Shown piece by piece: positions 39,540 through 50,900 of a stretch of DNA of 64,000 nucleotides; the first letter of the stretch is position 1; each line of letters starts with the position of its first letter. The stretch comes from Strongylocentrotus purpuratus (lineage: Eukaryota; Echinodermata; Echinoidea; Camarodonta; Strongylocentrotidae): NCBI RefSeq assembly GCF_000002235.5, contig NW_022145599.1, forward strand, positions 23,148,879 through 23,212,878, written 5' to 3'. The notes beneath the pieces are model-generated. The model was not told the DNA's origin, did no database searches, and saw nothing but the letters and a program-made list of their open reading frames with translations. Made by a program: the position numbers and the translations under genes.

Positions 39540-40185
39540 TTTTTGGGGGCCGCCTCCTATTTTTTTTTTTGAATTTTTTTTTTTTCAAGAAAAAAAACAT
39601 GAAAAACACTGCTAAAATGGATCTATATCTCAGTGATTTAAAAAAATAAAAATAAAAAATGTCGTAGGCGATCTTGAAAAATAGCCCGACTGTCGGGGAA
39701 AATGTACCGAGCGGCCATTTTAAGCGGCCATTTTGAAGGAAAAAAAAAAAAAAAAGGGCCTCCTCCGTCCTATTTTTCGAAAAAACAGGACGCTAAACGT
39801 GTTTTGTTTTTTATTTGGCCTGACAGAAAAGACCCTGATAGCAAATCATGCATTTAATTTTTTGTCTTCAAACTGTAAACGTGTGTTGCATTTCTTCCCC
39901 CTAACATTCCTAATTTGAATAAACATAATTCGAATACGAATGACAGGTGCTAATTTGAATGATAAAAATGACGTCTCGACAAGTGACGATTAATTTGAAT
40001 GCTAGTTGAGCAGTTTCTAAATTGAATGACAGATCTATCAAACCCTTCAACCAAAATTCTAAATTGAATACCAATACGGGAAAATTGAATGATAATTGGC
40101 ATGGCAAAGCCGATCTGAGCTAACTTAAATGCAAAGTAAATGAATTCAAATGACAAACTAGCGAATTTCGCCGGAAAATCCTATA
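39540..40185 (-). mobile_element. Second, partial copy of the TATAGGATTT element (inverted)
   Basis: The ~350 bases ending AAATCCTATA at 40185 are the reverse complement of 38117-38475 at roughly 80% by eye (shared GCATGGCAAAGCCGATCTGA, GTTTCTAAATTGAATGACA, CTTCCCCCTAACATTCCTAA). The inner boundary is uncertain. Confidence 0.5.
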
Positions 40186-40187
40186 AT

Positions 40188-40378
40188 AATTAATCTCAAG
40201 GAAGAGATGCTGCCGGTGTACAAGCAAATGGCGGAATAGAAAACATTATCAAAAAAGGTGAAGATGGAAACGACATTGCCAGATAGACAGAGTGACAGAG
40301 AGAGGAAAAGAGAGAGAGAAAGAGAGAAAGAGGGAGAGAGAGAGAGAATGATGGGGGGGGGGGGGGGGAGAGAGATAG
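40188..40378 (+). repeat. Block TTAATCTCAAGGAAGAGATG plus (GA)n, copy 2
   Basis: Same order as 37935-38085, followed by GAGAGAAAGAGAG and a G run. Confidence 0.6.
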
Positions 40379-40732
40379 AAAGTTGGACGTAGTCCGTCCT
40401 ATATTTATTTATATATTTGTCTCTCCGATCACCCCCCCCCCCCCCAGCTCTGATTCCCCCCTTTAGTCTGTCCTTTTTTTAAACAGATATCTTTTCGCTG
40501 AATTATAATGTCCGACATATAATAGTATTGTCAATATAGCATAATAAACATTTTTTTATATCAATTTGATGCAACAGAGATTTTCATTAAAAAGTTTTAC
40601 TTTGTAAATAAAATGATTGTACCGTATAAATATTCTTCGCATTTCGACATTGTCAGCCGCTCGTTTTCTATTTCGCTCCCTATAATAAATATAAGGTTTA
40701 ATAAATTGTGTACATCATCATTATGTTATGAT

Positions 40733-40851
40733 AATTTATCTCAAAGAAGGAATGGTGCCGGCAAACAAGCAAATGGTGGAACAACATTGGAAGATAGACA
40801 GAGAGACAGACATACAGAGAAAGCAACCGAGCGAGAGGGAGAGGGAGAGAG

Positions 40852-40898
<47 letters not shown>

Positions 40899-40900
40899 AA
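40733..40900 (+). repeat. Third block copy ending in an (AC)n microsatellite
   Basis: TTATCTCAAAGAAGGAATGG, GGTGCCGGCAAACAAGCAAA and GAAGATAGACAGAGAG, then GA-rich sequence and about 20 AC repeats (40855-40896). Confidence 0.65.
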
Positions 40901-41149
40901 TAGAGAGAAAAATCATTTCTTATAATTATCTATTTCTTGTCCATTCCTTTATCGTGCATGATTGTTGTCTTTGAATGATTGTTTCAGATATTTATGAGTA
41001 TGTCGGAACGTGATCCCATTAACAAATTTAAAAAACAGCAACGACAACTGCAAAAACAACAAGATCCCCTACCCCCCCCCCTCAAAAAGAAAACAGGGTC
41101 ATACATGTAGTACATACAAGGATCAGTTCATTTTCATTCAATTATACCC

Positions 41150-41830
41150 TTACCTTACTTCCGCTCTTCTATTGTAGGAGTTGATAACGACCATGACAAC
41201 GACCTACCTCCACAACTTTAATTGTTCCTCTTACGTAACTAAGCTGTGGGATCATGGGCCGAAGACAAAGACATAGCTCTTTTTGCATATTCTATATAGG
41301 TCCCAAATACTTGCAGACATTTCTGTGTCGGTTTTATTTGTATGTACTTTGTCAATACATATACTTAAAAACTATAATTGTCAAAACTTGGCAATATATT
41401 CAAATAGCACCTTTACATAAGCATGCTCAAAACGCTTTTTACATTAGTAAATTTAAAAAAAACTAATTATTTTGCTCTCCAAGCAATACTTACAAACTAT
41501 TTTGTTTTCCCTATATCATCTTTTTAGAGAGCGAAATAGAGAGAAAGAGAGAGAAAGACAGAGACAGACAGACAGATAGACATATATATATATATATATA
41601 GAAAGATAGAGAGAGAGAAAGTTGGGTGCATCGTATAGTCTGTACAGTATTATGCTATTTTGTCTCTCCTTTCACCCCCCCCCCGTTCTGGATTCTTCTT
41701 TAGTTTCATTTTATCATGTTTATATCTTTTCGATAAAGTATAATGTCCGACATATATTATAACCGTCAATTTAGGCTGATAAACTATTTCATATTAATTT
41801 GATGCAATAGAGATTTACATACAAATCTTT
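41150..41830 (+). repeat. Dispersed repeat block, copy 2
   Basis: Counterpart of 36580-37210, with the AT-microsatellite at 41581-41600 and a GTCTCTCCTTTCACCCCCC segment that also occurs, modified, at 37845, 39452, 40425 and 42112. No gene. Confidence 0.55.
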
Positions 41831-41874
41831 TACATTTTATATATTGTGTATTTTTCTCATAAAATTGAGTATCT

Positions 41875-42065
41875 AAATAAAAAGAGAAGAAGAAGAGGGA
41901 GAAGACGAAGAAGAACAGCAAGAAGAAGAAGAAGAAGAAAAAGAAGGGGGAATAAGAGTGAGAAGAAGAAAGAAAAGATGCGGAGGAGAAAGAAGAACAA
42001 AACAAGAGAGAGAGACAGAGAGAGAAAGACTGACAGACAGAGAGAGAGAGAGAGGAAAGTTGGGC
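41875..42065 (+). repeat. Purine-rich AAG/GAA and GA tract
   Basis: AAGAAGAAG-type and GAGAGAGA sequence on the plus strand; overlapping Lys/Arg/Glu or Leu/Ser/Phe open frames are compositional. Confidence 0.8.
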
Positions 42066-42179
42066 GCATCGGTATATAGTCTGTACTGTATTTATTTATT
42101 ATTATGCTATGTTGTCTCTCCTTTCACGGTGAGTTTGGTAGAGAGGGAAAGGGAAGGGAGGGGGGGGGGGGTCTAGGAA

Positions 42180-42897
42180 CAAAAGGGAAGCGTCAACCCG
42201 TGTATTGTTCGTGACATCCGATCAATAAACTACTGTTTAATGCGCGGAGTTGGGCAAAGGCAACGTTAAATGTCCAAGATAAAGTTATTAGGAGCCAGAG
42301 CAAATAACACTGAGTTCCTATAGGAAATATATTTATTCAGATGGTCATATCTTAGCCAATACTTCACATATTCAATTGTTATCAATATTAGGAAATTATT
42401 TTTGATGCTCCTTCGAAAAATAAAGAAAAAATTGAGAAATTCAAAACATAGATTATTGACGACGTCACACTTCACCACTTATTTTAATTTGTTTATTACC
42501 CGTGTAACTGGGTTAGATTCTTTTCATTTCATATACCTGGGGACAAACCTTTGATAGACTTTTGGTCTTTTTTTGTTCCTCACATTTTTATATAACTTCA
42601 AGTTGATTGTGTTATTGAATTCTCTCCCACGATTTTTTTCTATTGTTTTGTCTTAACTCAGTACCTCTCTTTTTCCTTCCTCTCGATCACTCCTATTGTT
42701 TCATTTCATATTGTTTATTTCTGAACTCTAAATGTAATATCCATTTTCTTCGTTGATAAAAAGTTACGTTAAAACGATTGTCTAGTCTGGGTCGTTGGTA
42801 AGATTTTGTTTAGGCATGATTGTGCAATCAAAGAAAATAATACTAAGCTGGTAGAATTGTTGTATATACTTTAATGTTTATGTTATCAGGTGGGCTG
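42180..42897. other. Non-genic stretch, nothing recognised
   Basis: AT-rich with no supported ORF, RNA or repeat. Confidence 0.45.
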
Positions 42898-44110
42898 TAT
42901 ATCGTACAGACCACCTTATAATTTCGTTAGAATTGCCTTTATTTATTTATTATTAAATATTTTCTTATTTCTAACCACTTTTTGTTAGCAAGATAACTTG
43001 AAAATGGCTCAATCAAATGCCTTGAAATTTGGCACACATATGTAAAGGCATATGTACAAAGCACAATAACGTTTTCAACATTGTCCTTCACTGATGACGT
43101 CATCTAGGCGCCATTTTGTAAAATTTTACGAAAATCAACTCATGATCATATCTTCATAACCAAAAGTATTTCTCATTCATATTTATAATGATCGAGGTCA
43201 ATATCCGTCCGGTCAATTTCAGGTCAAATAACGCGCGCGTGCGCGTACGTCCGCGCGTCAATGCGCGCGCAAAATTTTGAAATGCTCAAAATCGTCTCAA
43301 AATCATTTGCATACGTTTTAGGCCATTCTAAGCATTTTTTAAAAAATCGCGCACACGCGCATGCGCGCGCGTTTTCGCGCGTAAAACTATTAGACACCAT
43401 AGAATCGACATTTTTTTTCTTTCATAATATTCCACATATTCTTACAAACAAATTGATACCATGTTTGTCTCTTTATGACTATAAATAATTGAATAATCGA
43501 CCGTTTAACATATATTTCAATGCGCGCGAGCTCTTGTAATACATAGCATATATGGGCAAAAACATGCCTATGCAAAATCCATTATAGCTCTTTAGGATGC
43601 AAGGTGACCCCAATTTTTTTTCATATTTTGAGCGAGTATAAATCAGAGATATGATTTCATGTCTCATTTGACCCTCAATTAACTCATGACGTCATCATAA
43701 TGGCCTCCGAACTCAAAATTTCAATTTGCCTATTATGACGTCAGCATTTTTTTGGAAAATTGATTGTATCTTTCTAAAAATTGATTAATTTTCTTCAAAA
43801 TTTTGATATGTTCTAGCTGAGACAATTCTCTACAAATCCAATTGTCACAATTTTTCATTTTGACAAAGGCATCATGGCGTATTTTTGCGATTAAAGGAGG
43901 CATGCCAATTTTTTTCACATTTTGCGTGTATTCTCTATGGGACATGACTTTTTCTCAAAACTTGATTCTACATTCCCGTCTTTCGCGAGCAATATCTACG
44001 TCGTGTTAGCTTCATTTACGCTGAACTCCGAATATGTTGTAGCTGAGACAAAAAGCTATTTCAAATGTACCCTTTATTTTGTCTCAATTTTTTGTTGGAT
44101 CAGCCCACCT
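42898..44110 (-). mobile_element. 1.2-kb AGGTGG/CCACCT element (copy 2, inverted)
   Basis: It starts AGGTGGGCTG (42898) and ends CAGCCCACCT (44101-44110), with an inner CAGACCACCT at 42907-42916 making a terminal hairpin at the left end. It is related to 3193-5201 in opposite orientation: shared AAAATTTTGAAATGCT, GTTGTAGCTGAGACAA and alternating CG-rich tracts, plus TGACGTCA palindromes. No ORF. Confidence 0.65.
43225..43385. repeat. Alternating GC/AC purine-pyrimidine tracts
   Basis: GCGCGCGTGCGCGTACG (43232-43248) and GCGCACACGCGCATGCGCGC (43348-43367) are alternating purine-pyrimidine, the composition that favours Z-DNA. Similar tracts occur in copy 1 (4718-4860). Confidence 0.6.
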
Positions 44111-44920
44111 ATACTTGTTCCAAACAAGTATTACAAATCTAGTTTTTCACTCGTTTCACTCAATCATTGAGTTAATAATGTAAATATGTATTGAAATGAT
44201 GGAAATAAAAAACTCGCTTGAGGATAAAAGAAAAAATGAAGGCTGCTGTTGTTGTTACTTTTTTTTTTACGGCGCTTTCATTTTGCGCCATTCATTTATA
44301 ACTATTAAACAATCTTTTCATGATTAGTCAAGCGTATTGCCCATAAGTTTATAAATGTTCCAATAGTCAAATATTGTTTAAGATAACCCAACACTGATTA
44401 ATGAAGTTTGGAAACGAAAACGAGACAAATGAAGCTACAACAAAGCGAAACATATTAAAGGAAGAAAAAGCATTAATGTATGACTTGTATAAATGTGTGA
44501 TAAATAATTTTTCTTGAAAAGTTATCCCTTTGAGGAAGGGAATCTGATTCTAACCCTAAATAGCAGGGACCGCGGAGCGTTTTTGAGAGTAGGGGGGGGG
44601 GGGGAGGTCTGAGCATGCGAACAATCTATAAACCCCTTTTTCGGAGCTTTTATGAAACGTGTCTACTAAAAAAAAGCCCTAGCCACCGCCTTTGCGGCAC
44701 CTGCATAGTTTGAGAGTTACATGGCCTATAGAGGGCGGTCAACTGGTATCAGTTGAAAGCAATATGAGAAAGTCGTGCACTGTTCTAAAGTCGTTGGAGC
44801 GTGCGGTCTTTTGTGCGGGATTTTCGCATGTCGTCTTCTCAATAGAGGGTTTCGGACGATTGTGGCTTTCACGCAAAACTAGGCCGCGTTGCATAAAGCC
44901 GCGTGATTACTGCCACTCGA
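44111..44920. other. Non-genic stretch leading to the right terminus of the 10-kb insertion
   Basis: AT-rich to about 44600 with a G run at 44594-44605, then about 230 bp of more GC-balanced sequence (44690-44920) adjoining the right terminus. One 77-residue open frame is present with no recognisable domain. Confidence 0.4.
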
Positions 44921-44938
44921 ATTGATCCAAGGCGCCTT

Positions 44939-47900
44939 AATCGTTTTCTTTTGATTGCGCAAGAAATAAAGATGAGAGAGAGATAAACCGATGTCAAGAA
45001 CAGATAGAGAAGCTCAAGCGCAACATAATGATACCTCTTAGAAGTCCATGGCTTTCTTTTTAAGAAAGATATTTGCAAATGTAAAACATGCTTTTAAATG
45101 GCACTTTTATAGCGCAAAATGACAGCATATACGCGATTTAATCGTTTTCTTTTGATTGCGCAAGAAATAAAGATGAGAGAGATAAACCGATGTCAAGAAC
45201 AGATAGAGAAGCTCAAGCGCAACATAATGATACCTCTTAGAAGTCCATGGCTTTCTTTTTAAGAAAGATATTTGCAAATGTAAAACATGCTTTTAAATGG
45301 CTCTTTTATAGCGCAAAATGACAGCATATACGCGATTTAATCGTTTTCTTTTGATTGCGCAAGAAATAAAGATGAGAGAGATAAACCGATGTCAAGAACA
45401 GATAGAGAAGCTCAAGCGCAACATAATGATACCTCTTAGAAGTCCATGGCTTTCTTTTTAAGAAAGATATTTGCAAATGTAAAACATGCTTTTAAATGGC
45501 TCTTTTATAGCGCAAAATGACAGCATATACGCGATTTAATCGTTTTCTTTTGATTGCGCAAGAAATAAAGATGAGAGAGATAAACCGATGTCAAGAACAG
45601 ATAGAGAAGCTCAAGCGCAACATAATGATACCTCTTAGAAGTCCATGGCTTTCTTTTTAAGAAAGATATTTGCAAATGTAAAACATGCTTTTAAATGGCT
45701 CTTTTATAGCGCAAAATGACAGCATATACGCGATTTAATCGTTTTCTTTTGATTGCGCAAGAAATAAAGATGAGAGAGATAAACCGATGTCAAGAACAGA
45801 TAGAGAAGCTCAAGCGCAACATAATGATACCTCTTAGAAGTCCATGGCTTTCTTTTTAAGAAAGATATTTGCAAATGTAAAACATGCTTTTAAATGGCTC
45901 TTTTATAGCGCAAAATGACAGCATATACGCGATTTAATCGTTTTCTTTTGATTGCGCAAGAAATAAAGATGAGAGAGATAAACCGATGTCAAGAACAGAT
46001 AGAGAAGCTCAAGCGCAACATAATGATACCTGTTAGAAGTCCATGGCTTTCTTTTTAAGAAAGATATTTGCAAATGTAAAACATGCTTTTAAATGGCTCT
46101 TTTATAGCGCAAAATGACAGCATATACGCGATTTAATCGTTTTCTTTTGATTGCGCAAGAAATAAAGATGAGAGAGATAAACCGATGTCAAGAACAGATA
46201 GAGAAGCTCAAGCGCAACATAATGATACCTCTTAGAAGTCCATGGCTTTCTTTTTAAGAAAGATATTTGCAAATGTAAAACATGCTTTTAAATGGCTCTT
46301 TTATAGCGCAAAATGACAGCATATACGCGATTTAATCGTTTTCTTTGGATTGCGCAAGAAATAAAGATGAGAGAGATAAACCGATGTCAAGAACAGATAG
46401 AGAAGCTCAAGCGCAACATAATGATACCTCTTAGAAGTCCATGGCTTTCTTTTTAAGAAAGATATTTGCAAATGTAAAACATGCTTTTAAATGGCACTTT
46501 TATAGCGCAAAATGACAGCATATACGCGATTTAATCGTTTTCTTTTGATTGCGCAAGAAATAAAGATGAGAGAGATAAACCGATGTCAAGAACAGATAGA
46601 GAAGCTCAAGCGCAACATAATGATACCTCTTAGAAGTCCATGGCTTTCTTTTAAGAAAGATATTTGCAAATGTAAAACATGCTTTTAAATGGCACTTTTA
46701 TAGCGCAAAATGACAGCATATACGCGATTTAATCGTTTTCTTTTGATTGCGCAAGAAATAAAGATGAGAGAGATAAACCGATGTCAAGAACAGATAGAGA
46801 AGCTCAAGCGCAACATAATGATACCTCTTAGAAGTCCATGGCTTTCTTTTTAAGAAAGATATTTGCAAATGTAAAACATGCTTTTAAATGGCTCTTTTAT
46901 AGCGCAAAATGACAGCATATACGCGATTTAATCGTTTTCTTTGATTGCGCAAGAAATAAAGATGAGAGAGATAAACCGATGTCAAGAACAGATAGAGAAG
47001 CTCAAGCGCAACATAATGATACCTCTTAGAAGTCCATGGCTTTCTTTTTAAGAAAGATATTTGCAAATGTAAAACATGCTTTTAAATGGCTCTTTTATAG
47101 CGCAAAATGACAGCATATACGCGATTTAATCGTTTTCTTTTGATTGCGCAAGAAATAAAGATGAGAGAGATAAACCGATGTCAAGAACAGATAGAGAAGC
47201 TCAAGCGCAACATAATGATACCTCTTAGAAGTCCATGGCTTTCTTTTTAAGAAAGATATTTGCAAATGTAAAACATGCTTTTAAATGGCTCTTTTATAGC
47301 GCAAAATGACAGCATATACGCGATTTAATCGTTTTCTTTGGATTGCGCAAGAAATAAAGATGAGAGAGATAAACCGATGTCAAGAACAGATAGAGAAGCT
47401 CAAGCGCAACATAATGATACCTCTTAGAAGTCCATGGCTTTCTTTTTAAGAAAGATATTTGCAAATGTAAAACATGCTTTTAAATGGCTCTTTTATAGCG
47501 CAAAATGACAGCATATACGCGATTTAATCGTTTTCTTTTGATTGCGCAAGAAATAAAGATGAGAGAGATAAACCGATGTCAAGAACAGATAGAGAAGCTC
47601 AAGCGCAACATAATGATACCTCTTAGAAGTCCATGGCTTTCTTTTTAAGAAAGATATTTGCAAATGTAAAACATGCTTTTAAATGGCTCTTTTATAGCGC
47701 AAAATGACAGCATATACGCGATTTAATCGTTTTCTTTGGATTGCGCAAGAAATAAAGATGAGAGAGATAAACCGATGTCAAGAACAGATAGAGAAGCTCA
47801 AGCGCAACATAATGATACCTCTTAGAAGTCCATGGCTTTCTTTTTAAGAAAGATATTTGCAAATGTAAAACATGCTTTTAAATGGCTCTTTTATAGCGCA

Positions 47901-50900
47901 AAATGACAGCATATACGCGATTTAATCGTTTTCTTTGGATTGCGCAAGAAATAAAGATGAGAGAGATAAACCGATGTCAAGAACAGATAGAGAAGCTCAA
48001 GCGCAACATAATGATACCTCTTAGAAGTCCATGGCTTTCTTTTTAAGAAAGATATTTGCAAATGTAAAACATGCTTTTAAATGGCACTTTTATAGCGCAA
48101 AATGACAGCATATACGCGATTTAATCGTTTTCTTTTGATTGCGCAAGAAATAAAGATGAGAGAGATAAACCGATGTCAAGAACAGATAGAGAAGCTCAAG
48201 CGCAACATAATGATACCTCTTAGAAGTCCATGGCTTTCTTTTTAAGAAAGATATTTGCAAATGTAAAACATGCTTTTAAATGGCTCTTTTATAGCGCAAA
48301 ATGACAGCATATACGCGATTTAATCGTTTTCTTTTGATTGCGCAAGAAATAAAGATGAGAGAGATAAACCGATGTCAAGAACAGATAGAGAAGCTCAAGC
48401 GCAACATAATGATACCTCTTAGAAGTCCATGGCTTTCTTTTTAAGAAAGATATTTGCAAATGTAAAACATGCTTTTAAATGGCTCTTTTATAGCGCAAAA
48501 TGACAGCATATACGCGATTTAATCGTTTTCTTTGATTGCGCAAGAAATAAAGATGAGAGAGATAAACCGATGTCAAGAACAGATAGAGAAGCTCAAGCGC
48601 AACATAATGATACCTCTTAGAAGTCCATGGCTTTCTTTTTAAGAAAGATATTTGCAAATGTAAAACATGCTTTTAAATGGCTCTTTTATAGCGCAAAATG
48701 ACAGCATATACGCGATTTAATCGTTTTCTTTTGATTGCGCAAGAAATAAAGATGAGAGAGATAAACCGATGTCAAGAACAGATAGAGAAGCTCAAGCGCA
48801 ACATAATGATACCTCTTAGAAGTCCATGGCTTTCTTTTTAAGAAAGATATTTGCAAATGTAAAACATGCTTTTAAATGGCTCTTTTATAGCGCAAAATGA
48901 CAGCATATACGCGATTTAATCGTTTTCTTTTGATTGCGCAAGAAATAAAGATGAGAGAGATAAACCGATGTCAAGAACAGATAGAGAAGCTCAAGCGCAA
49001 CATAATGATACCTCTTAGAAGTCCATGGCTTTCTTTTTAAGAAAGATATTTGCAAATGTAAAACATGCTTTTAAATGGCTCTTTTATAGCGCAAAATGAC
49101 AGCATATACGCGATTTAATCGTTTTCTTTTGATTGCGCAAGAAATAAAGATGAGAGAGATAAACCGATGTCAAGAACAGATAGAGAAGCTCAAGCGCAAC
49201 ATAATGATACCTCTTAGAAGTCCATGGCTTTCTTTTAAGAAAGATATTTGCAAATGTAAAACATGCTTTTAAATGGCACTTTTATAGCGCAAAATGACAG
49301 CATATACGCGATTTAATCGTTTTCTTTTGATTGCGCAAGAAATAAAGATGAGAGAGATAAACCGATGTCAAGAACAGATAGAGAAGCTCAAGCGCAACAT
49401 AATGATACCTCTTAGAAGTCCATGGCTTTCTTTTTAAGAAAGATATTTGCAAATGTAAAACATGCTTTTAAATGGCACTTTTATAGCGCAAAATGACAGC
49501 ATATACGCGATTTAATCGTTTTCTTTGATTGCGCAAGAAATAAAGATGAGAGAGATAAACCGATGTCAAGAACAGATAGAGAAGCTCAAGCGCAACATAA
49601 TGATACCTCTTAGAAGTCCATGGCTTTCTTTTTAAGAAAGATATTTGCAAATGTAAAACATGCTTTTAAATGCTCTTTTATAGCGCAAAATGACAGCATA
49701 TACGCGATTTAATCGTTTTCTTTTGATTGCGCAAGAAATAAAGATGAGAGAGATAAACCGATGTCAAGAACAGATAGAGAAGCTCAAGCGCAACATAATG
49801 ATACCTCTTAGAAGTCCATGGCTTTCTTTTAAGAAAGATATTTGCAAATGTAAAACATGCTTTTAAATGGCTCTTTATAGCGCAAAATGACAGCATATAC
49901 GCGATTTAATCGTTTTCTTTTGATTGCGCAAGAAATAAAGATGAGAGAGATAAACCGATGTCAAGAACAGATAGAGAAGCTCAAGCGCAACATAATGATA
50001 CCTCTTAGAAGTCCATGGCTTTCTTTTTAAGAAAGATATTTGCAAATGTAAAACATGCTTTTAAATGGCTCTTTTATAGCGCAAAATGACAGCATATACG
50101 CGATTTAATCGTTTTCTTTTGATTGCGCAAGAAATAAAGATGAGAGAGATAAACCGATGTCAAGAACAGATAGAGAAGCTCAAGCGCAACATAATGATAC
50201 CTCTTAGAAGTCCATGGCTTTCTTTTTAAGAAAGATATTTGCAAATGTAAAACATGCTTTTAAATGGCTCTTTTATAGCGCAAAATGACAGCATATACGC
50301 GATTTAATCGTTTTCTTTGGATTGCGCAAGAAATAAAGATGAGAGAGATAAACCGATGTCAAGAACAGATAGAGAAGCTCAAGCGCAACATAATGATACC
50401 TCTTAGAAGTCCATGGCTTTCTTTTTAAGAAAGATATTTGCAAATGTAAAACATGCTTTTAAATGGCACTTTTATAGCGCAAAATGACAGCATATACGCG
50501 ATTTAATCGTTTTCTTTTGATTGCGCAAGAAATAAAGATGAGAGAGATAAACCGATGTCAAGAACAGATAGAGAAGCTCAAGCGCAACATAATGATACCT
50601 CTTAGAAGTCCATGGCTTTCTTTTTAAGAAAGATATTTGCAAATGTAAAACATGCTTTTAAATGGCTCTTTTATAGCGCAAAATGACAGCATATACGCGA
50701 TTTAATCGTTTTCTTTTGATTGCGCAAGAAATAAAGATGAGAGAGATAAACCGATGTCAAGAACAGATAGAGAAGCTCAAGCGCAACATAATGATACCTC
50801 TTAGAAGTCCATGGCTTTCTTTTTAAGAAAGATATTTGCAAATGTAAAACATGCTTTTAAATGGCTCTTTTATAGCGCAAAATGACAGCATATACGCGAT

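Larger units (their letters stand above)
34676..44938. mobile_element. 10.26-kb insertion in satellite C, GGCGCCTTGG inverted termini, TTA duplication
   Basis: Left terminus GGCGCCTTGGATTAATTC (34676-34693); right terminus is its inverse with one mismatch (GAATTGATCCAAGGCGCC, 44921-44938). Satellite C normally reads GCGATTTAATCG; here GCGATTTA precedes the element and TTAATCG follows, a 3-bp TTA duplication as in PIF/Harbinger elements (TWA targets). The interior has no transposase or Myb-like ORF, only nested MITEs, foldbacks and microsatellites. It is either one large non-autonomous element enlarged by insertions, or two terminal fragments whose middle was replaced. Confidence 0.6.
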
